Assembly (NCBI RefSeq): GCF_963675455.1
Contig: NZ_OY776217.1
Location: 310,001 to 374,000, forward strand
DNA length: 64,000 bases
From: Emcibacter sp.
GTDB taxonomy: Bacteria > Pseudomonadota > Alphaproteobacteria > Sphingomonadales > Emcibacteraceae
Direction: 5' to 3'
The notes below the pieces were generated by a model. It was given only the letters and a program-made list of their open reading frames with translations, did no database searches and was not told where the DNA came from. Positions 8,158 through 17,225 of the stretch are shown in pieces. The position numbers were made by a program, and so were the translations under genes. Numbering within the stretch: the stretch's first letter is position 1; every line of letters starts with the position of its first letter.

Positions 8158-9716
8158 TGAACAATCAGGGACGCCCCACCAACATCGATGCGGCCCAGGA
8201 TCTTTCCGCCGCCGCCCGTGACACCTTCAGCGGCAATATGGGCCTCGCCCAGGAAGAGCTGCTGATCTATGAAATCGGCGATACGACCACCACCGGCGTC
8301 GACCTGCCCGAGGTGCCGGAAGTGCACAGCCGCCTCGGCGGGCTGGAACGTAAAGGCGAGATCGGTCTGCCGGGTCTCAGCGAGCCGGAAGCCATGCGCC
8401 ATTACACCCGCCTCAGCCGCCAGAATTACGCCATCGACATGGGGCTCTATCCGCTCGGCAGCTGCACCATGAAACATAACCCCAGGCTCAACGAAAAAGT
8501 CGCCCGCCTGCCGGGTCTCGCCGACATTCACCCGCTGCAGCCCCAATCCACGGTCCAGGGGGCGTTCGATTTGATCGATACGCTGGCTCACTGGCTTAAA
8601 ACCCTCACCGGCATGCCCGCCGTCGCCATGTCGCCGAAAGCGGGCGCGCATGGGGAACTCTGCGGCATGATGGCCATTCGCGCCGCGCTCGACAAGCGCG
8701 GGGAAGAGCGTAGAATAGTACTTGCGCCGGAGTCCGCCCACGGCACTAACCCTGCCACCGCCGCCTTGTGCGGCTATACGGTGAAGGCGATTCCGGCCAC
8801 CGAAGACGGCCGCGTCGACCTCGCGGCCCTGAAAGACGCGCTCGGGCCCGATGTGGCCGCGATCATGCTGACCAATCCCAATACCTGCGGCCTGTTCGAG
8901 CGCGACATCAAGAAAATCGCCGATGCGGTCCATGAAGCGGGGGCTTACTTCTATTGCGACGGCGCCAACTTCAATGCCATCGTCGGCAAGGTCCGCCCCG
9001 GCGACCTGGGTGTCGACTGTATGCATATCAACCTGCACAAGACCTTCTCCACCCCGCACGGCGGCGGCGGTCCGGGCGCCGGTCCGGTGGTCTTTTCCGA
9101 GGCGCTCGCGCCCTTCGTGCCCACGCCTTATGTGGTCGTGGGTGAAGAAGACTTCACCATGGTCGAACATGACGACACCGGCGACAGCTTCGGCCGCATG
9201 ACCGCGTTTCATGGCCAGATGGGCATGTTCACCCGGGCCTTAAGCTATATGATGTCGCACGGATCGGACGGCCTGCGCCAGGTGGCGGAGGACAGCGTGC
9301 TCAATGCCAACTATATCCTCGCCAGCCTGAAAGATGTGATGAGTGCCAGCTTCGAGGGTCCCTGCATGCACGAGGCCCTGTTCGACGATCGTTTCCTGAA
9401 CAAGAGCGGCGTGGAGACGCTTGACTTCGCCAAGGCCATGATCGACGAGGGTTATCACCCGATGACCATGTATTTCCCGCTGGTGGTGCACGGCGCCATG
9501 CTGATCGAACCGACCGAGACCGAAAGCAAACAGTCGCTCGACCAGTTCATCGGTTCCATGCGCCATCTGGTGGACAAGGCCCTGTCGGGGGATGCCGACC
9601 GTTTCGCCGGCGCGCCTTACCATGCGCCGCGGCGACGGCTCGATGAAACCACCGCGGCCCGGAAGCCGGTCTTGCGCTGGCAGAGGCCGGAAGAAAGCGC
9701 GGAAGCTGCGGAATAA
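8154..9716 (+). CDS. gcvPB: Glycine dehydrogenase (decarboxylating) subunit 2
   Basis: 520 residues. PLP-binding half of the split P protein that decarboxylates glycine and loads the remainder on GcvH. The Schiff-base lysine is Lys296 in HINLHKTFSTPHGGGGPGAG; LGSCTMKHNPRLNE and LTNPNTCGLFE are further family blocks. Last gene of the riboswitch-controlled operon; a strong hairpin terminator follows within 10 bp. The L protein (lpd) is not in the window. Confidence 0.95.
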   Translation: MMNNQGRPTNIDAAQDLSAAARDTFSGNMGLAQEELLIYEIGDTTTTGVDLPEVPEVHSRLGGLERKGEIGLPGLSEPEAMRHYTRLSRQNYAIDMGLYPLGSCTMKHNPRLNEKVARLPGLADIHPLQPQSTVQGAFDLIDTLAHWLKTLTGMPAVAMSPKAGAHGELCGMMAIRAALDKRGEERRIVLAPESAHGTNPATAALCGYTVKAIPATEDGRVDLAALKDALGPDVAAIMLTNPNTCGLFERDIKKIADAVHEAGAYFYCDGANFNAIVGKVRPGDLGVDCMHINLHKTFSTPHGGGGPGAGPVVFSEALAPFVPTPYVVVGEEDFTMVEHDDTGDSFGRMTAFHGQMGMFTRALSYMMSHGSDGLRQVAEDSVLNANYILASLKDVMSASFEGPCMHEALFDDRFLNKSGVETLDFAKAMIDEGYHPMTMYFPLVVHGAMLIEPTETESKQSLDQFIGSMRHLVDKALSGDADRFAGAPYHAPRRRLDETTAARKPVLRWQRPEESAEAAE

Positions 9717-9725
9717 AATGAGAGA

Positions 9726-9749
9726 GGGAGCCTGAGGGCTCCCTTTTTT
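9726..9749 (+). terminator. Intrinsic terminator of the gcv operon
   Basis: Stem GGGAGCC (9726-9732) and GGCTCCC (9737-9743), loop TGAG, followed by a run of six T. It lies 10 bp after the gcvPB stop. Confidence 0.9.
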
Positions 9750-9759
9750 ACTTTTCAAC

Positions 9760-9848
9760 CGTCCCCCCCCGCGAAGGCGGGGGTCCAGTCCGGATAAAAA
9801 AGCCCCTGTCCACCATTGTCTGGGTTCCCGTCTGCGTGAGAATGACAG
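9760..9848. repeat. REP-like paired repeat element, copy A
   Basis: Two inverted units: 9760-9786 (core CCGCGAAGGCGGGGGTCCA) and 9821-9848 (core TGGGTTCCCGTCTGCGTGAG, ending GAATGACAGG). They resemble the dispersed proteobacterial repeat whose core is CATTCCCGCGAAAGCGGGAA. Copy B at 10669-10756 has the same architecture and lies on the far side of the AT-rich gene at 9900-10586. Confidence 0.6.
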
Positions 9849-9899
9849 GGGTAGAGAGAAAACGGTGTGTAACTTTATTATGCGTCTAGTTTTGAAGCT

Positions 9900-10586
9900 T
9901 CAATTATATTTTTCAATTTCAGCCTCCAACAGAATTTGCTCACTCTTAATTACACTGCTCGCCTCGAAAAATACTGTTTTTGAATGCTCTACTGCATTAA
10001 TCAGTCCGAGATATTGCGCTTTTTGCTCCTCAGTTCCAAGATATTGAGGATGAGAGTCTAGTTTTTCAGTTAGATGAACAAGTGGTTCAATAGCCCCAAT
10101 CAGTAAATAAGCTCTACTTGCTGTCTCAAAGATATCAGGCTTAGATTGGGCAAGAAATAATGAATGTTGCAGGAATATTTTACTACTCAACATTCCAGCC
10201 CTTTTCCTACAATCCATCAACATTGTTTGAGCGCCCTTTTGATTACTTAAAAGATTGGCCTCAATCCCATTTTGTAAGAAACCAATAATATCTGCACAAA
10301 CCACACTGTTTTGCACCAGTTCAAGAGCAACCATTCTGTGAGCCGCAATTTTATTTAACAGCCTATCTAAATTATTTTCATTTTTTGCACTAATCATTTG
10401 AAGTTGCACCCCTTTCCATGCAACTGCTGCGGCAAACAATGCTAAGATAGTGCCAATCATAATTTGGTATTTATTGATCATTTCCCACAACGCGTACCAA
10501 TCATTAAACCAAAATACAGCACTCCATCCTCCCGCTAAGAAAACGAACGCAAATAGATACCAATTCTCTTTCAACGATTTGACCAT
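9900..10586 (-). CDS. Hypothetical two-helix membrane protein
   Basis: 228 residues with no family I recognise. Residues about 9-27 (WYLFAFVFLAGGWSAVFWF) and 40-62 (IMIGTILALFAAAVAWKGV) are membrane helices; the remaining 165 residues are soluble, mostly helical and predicted cytoplasmic, with charged heptad-like stretches (AKNENNLDRLLNKIAAHRM). It is distinctly more AT-rich than its neighbours and uses rarer codons, and it is bracketed by two REP-like repeats, so recent acquisition is plausible. No clear ribosome site is visible. Function unknown; no neighbouring gene on the same strand suggests a role. Confidence 0.65.
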   Translation of the reverse strand: MVKSLKENWYLFAFVFLAGGWSAVFWFNDWYALWEMINKYQIMIGTILALFAAAVAWKGVQLQMISAKNENNLDRLLNKIAAHRMVALELVQNSVVCADIIGFLQNGIEANLLSNQKGAQTMLMDCRKRAGMLSSKIFLQHSLFLAQSKPDIFETASRAYLLIGAIEPLVHLTEKLDSHPQYLGTEEQKAQYLGLINAVEHSKTVFFEASSVIKSEQILLEAEIEKYN

Positions 10587-10668
10587 TAGGTTTTACCCAC
10601 AATAAATAAAAATCACGAATGTTCTGCAAAGTAGAGTAGCAAATAAAATAACAACCATAGCACTTAAT

Positions 10669-10756
10669 CGTCACCCTCGCGAAAGCGGGGGTCCATGGGT
10701 CCGCGTGACAGGTCTGTACGGTTGAAAGATGGTTTCCTGCTTTCGCAGGAATGACG
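10669..10756. repeat. REP-like paired repeat element, copy B
   Basis: Inverted units 10669-10695 (core CGCGAAAGCGGGGGTCCA) and 10730-10756 (core TTTCCTGCTTTCGCAGGAAT, ending GACGG), the same arrangement as copy A. A further partial unit (GCGGGAATGACGG) sits at about 10787-10799. Confidence 0.6.
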
Positions 10757-10849
10757 GTGGAGGAAGCAGGCATAACGAGGGAAGAAGCGGGAATGACGGC
10801 CCTGCTCTCCTGTGCTATCCTGCTCCAAACACAAATAAGGGGACACCTC

Positions 10850-11284
10850 ATGCGCAGAACATTCACCCTCGCCGCCCTGCTCACCGCTTTCGCCTTCCCG
10901 GCCCTGGCGAGCGAAGTCACCCATTTCCCGCATCCCGATCCGGCCCTGCCCTTTGCCGAGGCGGTGGAATATAACGGCGTGCTCTATATGTCCGGCCAGA
11001 TCGCCACCGGGCCCGACGGCAAGATCGTCGCGGGCGGCATGGCCGAACAGGCCCGGCAGACCATGGACAACATCAAGGCAGTTACGGAAAAGCACGGCAG
11101 CGGCATGGATAAAATCATAAAGTGCACCGTGTTCCTTGATGACATGAGCCAGTGGGGCGATTTCAACACCGTCTATGTGACCTATTTCCCGGACGGCAAA
11201 CTTCCGGCCCGCTCGGCGCTGGGTGCGGACGGGCTGGCGCTGAGCGCGCTGCTGGAAGTGGAATGCCTTGCTGCGGTTAACTAG
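10850..11284 (+). CDS. RidA/YjgF-family protein with signal peptide
   Basis: 144 residues from the ATG at 10850 (ribosome site AAGGGGA just upstream); an earlier in-frame ATG lies in the repeat and is rejected. The first 20 residues (MRRTFTLAALLTAFAFPALA) form a signal peptide, so this is a periplasmic member. The mature part has the RidA trimer core: YNGVLYMSGQIATGPDGKIV, AEQARQTMDNIKAVTEKHGS and the C-terminal ALSALLEVECLAAV. The arginine used by enamine/imine deaminases is approximated by LPARSALGA. Deaminase activity is therefore possible but not certain. Confidence 0.82.
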   Translation: MRRTFTLAALLTAFAFPALASEVTHFPHPDPALPFAEAVEYNGVLYMSGQIATGPDGKIVAGGMAEQARQTMDNIKAVTEKHGSGMDKIIKCTVFLDDMSQWGDFNTVYVTYFPDGKLPARSALGADGLALSALLEVECLAAVN

Positions 11285-11287
11285 GGC

Positions 11288-12112
11288 CTAGAACCGGTAA
11301 GCCACCCCGGCCAGGGCGAGGAGACTGTCCCGGGTCTCGATCAGCGGGCTGTCGGCCGCATCGCTGATCAGGTGATTATAGAGGCCCAGCACATAAACCC
11401 CGATCCGGGGCGTGATAAAGGTGATCACATTGAGCTTGAAGCCCATCTTGTGAAACCCGGCGCCAACGTCATAGCGGTCGAAACTGCTGGCCGCGGCCTG
11501 GGCTTCGGTCACGCCGTAAAAGGCATTGACATATTTTTCATCGCCGAAACTGATGAAGGGACCGCCCTGGACCTGGTAATTGGTGAAAATACGCTGGCCG
11601 TACTCTACACTGAGGGTGGTCGAGAAGCCGCCGTGGCCGGAACTGTTGAGCCCCTGTGCCCCCTCGAGGCTGACGTTAAAGCGCCCGAACTGATAATCGG
11701 CAAACAGCATCAGCTCCACCGACCCGTCCACATCGCCCAGTCCCCCAAAGCGGGGATCGTCGCTTTCCTTGCGGTTGCTGAAGCTATAGCGCAGCGAGGT
11801 GGACAGGGACAGGGTATGTTCGTCATCAAAGTCAAATTTGGCAAACCGGGCGCCGAGCCCGTAATAGGGATTGAGGAAAAACCGCCCCTTATAACGCACT
11901 TCGCCAAAAGGAATGGGCGTGACATTATAGGATTTGCTGCCGGGGTACTCCGGAGAAATGATGGTGCCTATACCGGCGAAAATGCGCCAGTCTTTCTGCT
12001 CCCCTGCCTCAGGTGGCCCGGCCTGGGGCATATCCTGTGCACGGACTGCCGGTGCTTCCGCACCCAGAAGACAGAGAAGAAACATGAGGATAAAATTCTT
12101 GATCTTACTCAT
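11288..12112 (-). CDS. MipA/OmpV-family outer membrane protein
   Basis: 274 residues with a signal peptide (MSKIKNFILMFLLCLLGAEAPAVRAQ). The mature chain is made of amphipathic strands and has the family pattern GIGTIISPEYPGSKSYNVTPIPFGEVRYKGRFFLNP, ending in an aromatic C-terminal residue (GVAYRF) as expected for a BAM-inserted barrel. MipA/OmpV proteins are about 250-280 residues; some scaffold murein enzymes, others are porins. Converges on the RidA-like gene with only 3 bp between stops. Confidence 0.85.
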   Translation of the reverse strand: MSKIKNFILMFLLCLLGAEAPAVRAQDMPQAGPPEAGEQKDWRIFAGIGTIISPEYPGSKSYNVTPIPFGEVRYKGRFFLNPYYGLGARFAKFDFDDEHTLSLSTSLRYSFSNRKESDDPRFGGLGDVDGSVELMLFADYQFGRFNVSLEGAQGLNSSGHGGFSTTLSVEYGQRIFTNYQVQGGPFISFGDEKYVNAFYGVTEAQAAASSFDRYDVGAGFHKMGFKLNVITFITPRIGVYVLGLYNHLISDAADSPLIETRDSLLALAGVAYRF

Positions 12113-12474
12113 GGCAGTGAACCGCCCCCGAAAGTAAACTTCAAAATTGAACCATTTTAAACGGCCGGTTTTTCAGGACCCTTGTAATCTGGTACGCCCC
12201 AAACCCGGCGATAGATCATATTCCGATGACCTTGAGGCCATTTTAGGGCAACCGGCCTCAAAAGGGTACCGTCTTTGATGATCTTTGCCGCAATAAATTC
12301 AGCTCCTTCATAAGGGTATATACATCCATTTCCGGGGCTGGTTTTTTATTCATGTTTTTTCCCGGATCGGGTATGAACTGGTCCTGGAGTTTTCTTTTTT
12401 TTAATATCTTGACCGTACCATGCGACGAAAATCCAGAGGAAGATGGCCCAGAGGAAAATGGCAGAGGAAATCTG
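12113..12474. other. Intergenic region with inverted repeat and a doubtful 31-codon frame
   Basis: 362 bp between mipA and the sulfotransferase. It holds an inverted repeat TTGAGGCC (12232-12239) / GGCCTCAA (12254-12261) and, on the minus strand, a 31-codon frame (12353 to 12258, MNKKPAPEMDVYTLMKELN...) whose stop overlaps that repeat. The frame has only a weak ribosome site and is not called as a gene. Promoters of the two divergent flanking genes must also lie here. Confidence 0.4.
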
Positions 12475-13392
12475 ATGACTGAAACCGAAATAATAATGAA
12501 AAGAAAACCTAATCTGTTTCTTGTCGGCGCGGCCAAAAGCGGCACCACGGCCATGGATACCTACCTGGCCCGCCATCCGGATGTTTTTATGGCGGTCAAG
12601 GAACCCCACTATTTCGCCACCGACCTGCTGGATGCCAGCCGTCCCGGCCGGCAGTGGGAAAGATACTGCCGGATTTTCGCCCCGGCGGAAGACCAGAAAG
12701 TGGTCGGCGAATCCTCGGTCTTTTATCTTTACTCAAAAGAAGCGGCCCAGAACATCCGGGCCTTTAATCCGGACGCCAAAATCCTGATCCACCTGCGCAA
12801 TCCGCTGGAGGTCATTCCGTCCCATCATTCACAGAATATTTTCGAAGGCAACGAGCCGCTCGAGGACCTGCAGGACGCCCTGGCGGCGGAAGAGGACCGC
12901 AGGCAGGGCAAGAGACTGCCCGAACACGTCTGGAACCTGGTCACCTGCTACCGGGATTTCGTCCGGTTCCACGACCAGGTCAAACGGTTCATGGATGAAT
13001 TCCCCCGGGATCAGGTCAAGATCAACTTTTTCGACGACCTGAAAAAAGACACCCGCGCCGTTTATCAGGACACCTGCCGTTTCCTGGACATCGATCCCGA
13101 TATTGATGCCGGGTTTGAAGTGATGAATCCCAACAAGAAAATGCGCAGCAAAAAGGCCATGGATCTCTTTGTACGCAATCCGCCGCCGTGGCTGTCGGCG
13201 ATCGCCAGGACCATCATGCCGCTGGAAAGCCGCACCGCCCTGAAAGCAAAAATCAAAAAGATGAACACGGCCAAACCCAAGCGCGACCCGCTGCCGGCCG
13301 ACCTCCGGGCGGAACTGAAGCGCGAGCTGGCGCCCGATGTGGAAAAGCTCTCCAGACTGGTCGACCGCGACCTGATGCACTGGGTTTCCTGA
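12475..13392 (+). CDS. PAPS-dependent sulfotransferase
   Basis: 305 residues from the ATG at 12475, which follows AGAGGAAA; MKRKPNLF at 12496 is an alternative. Transfers sulfate from PAPS to an unknown acceptor. The 5'-phosphosulfate loop is FLVGAAKSGTTAMDTYLARHP, and the 3'-phosphate-binding region is ILIHLRNPLEVIPSHHSQ; GESSVFYLYS lies between. No signal peptide is visible. Single gene with its own terminator. Bacterial members of this class sulfate sugars or lipids, but the acceptor cannot be inferred here. Confidence 0.85.
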   Translation: MTETEIIMKRKPNLFLVGAAKSGTTAMDTYLARHPDVFMAVKEPHYFATDLLDASRPGRQWERYCRIFAPAEDQKVVGESSVFYLYSKEAAQNIRAFNPDAKILIHLRNPLEVIPSHHSQNIFEGNEPLEDLQDALAAEEDRRQGKRLPEHVWNLVTCYRDFVRFHDQVKRFMDEFPRDQVKINFFDDLKKDTRAVYQDTCRFLDIDPDIDAGFEVMNPNKKMRSKKAMDLFVRNPPPWLSAIARTIMPLESRTALKAKIKKMNTAKPKRDPLPADLRAELKRELAPDVEKLSRLVDRDLMHWVS

Positions 13393-13413
13393 GAAACTTG
13401 AAAACAGACACAA

Positions 13414-13443
13414 AAAAGCCCCCGCCGTATAGCGGGGGCTTTT
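13414..13443. terminator. Bidirectional terminator between sulfotransferase and hppA
   Basis: Perfect 12-bp stem AAAAGCCCCCGC (13414-13425) / GCGGGGGCTTTT (13432-13443) with loop CGTATA. A/T-rich arms give a T run in both directions, fitting the convergent genes on either side. Confidence 0.9.
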
Positions 13444-13468
13444 CTTTAATTTAACTGTAGCGGTTGCC

Positions 13469-15460
<1,992 letters not shown>

Positions 15461-15515
15461 TCCTCAGATTAAATCAGTTAGAACTACCTATATTTTAAAA
15501 TTATTTATCTTTGCT

Positions 15516-15539
15516 GCGGGCTTATCTCCCGCAAGCCCG
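15516..15539. promoter_or_regulatory. Two mutually exclusive hairpins between hppA and ppa
   Basis: GCGGG (15516-15520) can pair with CCCGC (15528-15532), or CGGGCTT (15517-15523) with AAGCCCG (15533-15539); the two stems share bases and cannot form together. The site lies 56 bp upstream of hppA and 120 bp upstream of ppa. No T run follows on the plus strand. Role unproven. Confidence 0.3.
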
Positions 15540-15660
15540 AAAAAACGTTAAATCATCTATGGGACGTTGGCAAGATTCATGCTGACAAAGCCTCATATTT
15601 GGGTATATTGCGGCGCAACAGAGTCCAAACCTTAAATTCAAGACAAACAGGTGAATATTC

Positions 15661-16212
15661 ATGCCACAAGTACACTTGATCAGTGCCGGTCTTAATCCCC
15701 CCGAAGAAATCAATGTGATCATCGAGGTTCCCGCCGGCGGCGCCGCGGTAAAATATGAAATGCACAAACGCTCCGGCGCCATTCTGGTCGACAGGATCCT
15801 GCATACCCCCATGCGCTATCCGACAAACTACGGCTATATGCCGCACACCCTGTCCGAAGACGGCGATCCCTGTGACGTGATGGTGGTGGTCGACGAGCCA
15901 CTTGTACCCGGCTGTGTGATCCGCGCCCGGCCGGTCGGTGTGCTGCTGATGGAAGACGAAGCCGGCGGCGACGAGAAAATCCTCGCCGTGCCGGATGTAA
16001 AAACCGACCCCACATACAAAAACATCAAAACCTATGAGGACCTGCCCGAGATTCTGATCCAGCGTATCCAGCATTTCTTTGAACATTACAAGGATCTGGA
16101 AGACGGAAAATGGGTCAAGGTAACCGGTTGGGACGGCCCTGAAAAAGCCAAACAGATGATTCTCGACGGGATCGAGCGGGCGAAAACGGAAGAAGCCGAG
16201 GCGGAAGCCTGA
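15661..16212 (+). CDS. ppa: Inorganic pyrophosphatase, soluble family I
   Basis: 183 residues. Cytosolic Mg2+-dependent enzyme that hydrolyses PPi from biosynthesis. The signature EDGDPCDVMVVV carries the metal-binding aspartates; EVPAGGAAVKYEM, MRYPTNYGYMP and VKVTGWDGPEKAKQMI are the other conserved blocks. The C-terminus is acidic (KTEEAEAEA). Faces the membrane pyrophosphatase across a 200-bp shared region, so both PPi-consuming systems could be co-regulated. Confidence 0.95.
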   Translation: MPQVHLISAGLNPPEEINVIIEVPAGGAAVKYEMHKRSGAILVDRILHTPMRYPTNYGYMPHTLSEDGDPCDVMVVVDEPLVPGCVIRARPVGVLLMEDEAGGDEKILAVPDVKTDPTYKNIKTYEDLPEILIQRIQHFFEHYKDLEDGKWVKVTGWDGPEKAKQMILDGIERAKTEEAEAEA

Positions 16213-16240
16213 GCCCAATCCTTCCTTATAACAGAATTAG

Positions 16241-16272
16241 AAAAGGCCCCCACATTCCAGGGGCCTTTTTTT
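16241..16272 (+). terminator. Terminator of ppa
   Basis: Stem AAAAGGCCCC (16241-16250) / GGGGCCTTTT (16260-16269), loop of nine bases, followed by T. Located 28 bp after the ppa stop. Confidence 0.9.
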
Positions 16273-16275
16273 GTG

Positions 16276-16323
16276 AAAGTGTAAAAACTCCTGACAATGA
16301 GTCGGAATAATTTACACTTTTTT
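16276..16323 (+). terminator. Second hairpin with T run downstream of ppa
   Basis: Perfect 10-bp inverted repeat AAAGTGTAAA (16276-16285) / TTTACACTTT (16311-16320), with a nested ACTC/GAGT stem (16287-16290 / 16299-16302), ending in a T run. It could be a back-up terminator or a regulatory element in the leader region of the PEP-CTERM gene. Confidence 0.5.
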
Positions 16324-16451
16324 CGCCAACAAAAATTAGATCTTACTAAATGACATTGTTTCAAAAGGATAAACAGCTAATTGGTACATTTTTTGCTTCC
16401 CTCCGACTATTCGATTAAAATATTTAACAAATTTATCGGGGGTCATTCCTA

Positions 16452-17138
16452 ATGAAAAAATTGATAATGAGCGGCATAATCGCTCTTGTATGTGGTGCAT
16501 CTTCAGCAAGCGCAGAAATAATCAACATCGATTCCTATGACAACGGTTGGTATGATCAGACTGGTTATCATCAATCACCTAATCGAAACATAGTTGTGGG
16601 ATATTTTCTTGTCCAGTACCGCAACTGGTTCGCTTTTGACCTATCATCACTTTCTGGGCCGGTATCGAGCGCCAGCATTACTGTCCGAGCTAACGGAAGC
16701 TATATCACCCGGGATTCTTCAGAAACTTTCCAGCTAAATGAATTCTCCGGTGATGTCACTGCATTGGCAGCTGGTGGTACAGGCCTAACCAGCATGTTTG
16801 ATGACCTAGGTGATGGCGACAATTATGGTTCATATGAATATTTTGGAACCAGTGGTTCACCTATGGATCAATTCTCGATTGATTTGTCAATGGCGGCCCT
16901 TGACGATATAAATGCAGCAATATTAGGAGATGGTTTGTTTGCACTTGGCGGTTCTTTAGCCAGTCTATCTGGACAGACAGGCGCAACGGAAGCAATATTT
17001 ACAGCTTCCAATGTGCACTCAGCTGCGTTTCTAACCATTGAATTCGGTGAAGTAGTTGACACACCGGAACCTGCCGTCCTTGGCCTGCTGGGTCTTGGCC
17101 TTGCCGGCTTCGGCCTGGCGCGTCGCCGCCGCAGCTAA
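16452..17138 (+). CDS. PEP-CTERM sorting-domain exported protein
   Basis: 228 residues. Signal peptide MKKLIMSGIIALVCGASSASA, a beta-rich body of about 175 residues without cysteine pairs, and a C-terminal tail of the PEP-CTERM type: the motif DTPEPAVLG (the PEP box), a hydrophobic helix (LLGLGLAGFGLA) and RRRRS. In known systems exosortase EpsH/XrtA cuts at PEP and the protein goes to the surface, often with exopolysaccharide. The 5' two-thirds is AT-richer than the neighbours. The body (VVGYFLVQYRNWFAFDLSSL...) is not one I can assign. No exosortase gene is nearby. Confidence 0.8.
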   Translation: MKKLIMSGIIALVCGASSASAEIINIDSYDNGWYDQTGYHQSPNRNIVVGYFLVQYRNWFAFDLSSLSGPVSSASITVRANGSYITRDSSETFQLNEFSGDVTALAAGGTGLTSMFDDLGDGDNYGSYEYFGTSGSPMDQFSIDLSMAALDDINAAILGDGLFALGGSLASLSGQTGATEAIFTASNVHSAAFLTIEFGEVVDTPEPAVLGLLGLGLAGFGLARRRRS

Positions 17139-17158
17139 GCAGGAAGTCATTTCAAATC

Positions 17159-17186
17159 AAAGGCCTCCGACATCGGGGGCCTTTTT
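17159..17186 (+). terminator. Terminator of the PEP-CTERM gene
   Basis: AAAGGCCTCCGA (17159-17170) pairs with TCGGGGGCCTTT (17173-17184, one G-T wobble; the innermost pairs open to make the loop), followed by more T. Confidence 0.85.
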
Positions 17187-17225
17187 TCTGTTTCCCCTCA
17201 ATGACTTTTCTCTTATAACCGCTCT

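Noticed and set aside
8130..9212. Minus-strand frame opposite gcvPB
   Set aside because: Shadow frame with no domain; gcvPB is intact.
11282..11292. Palindrome at the junction of the RidA-like and MipA genes
   Set aside because: It arises from the two overlapping stop contexts and is too short to be meaningful.
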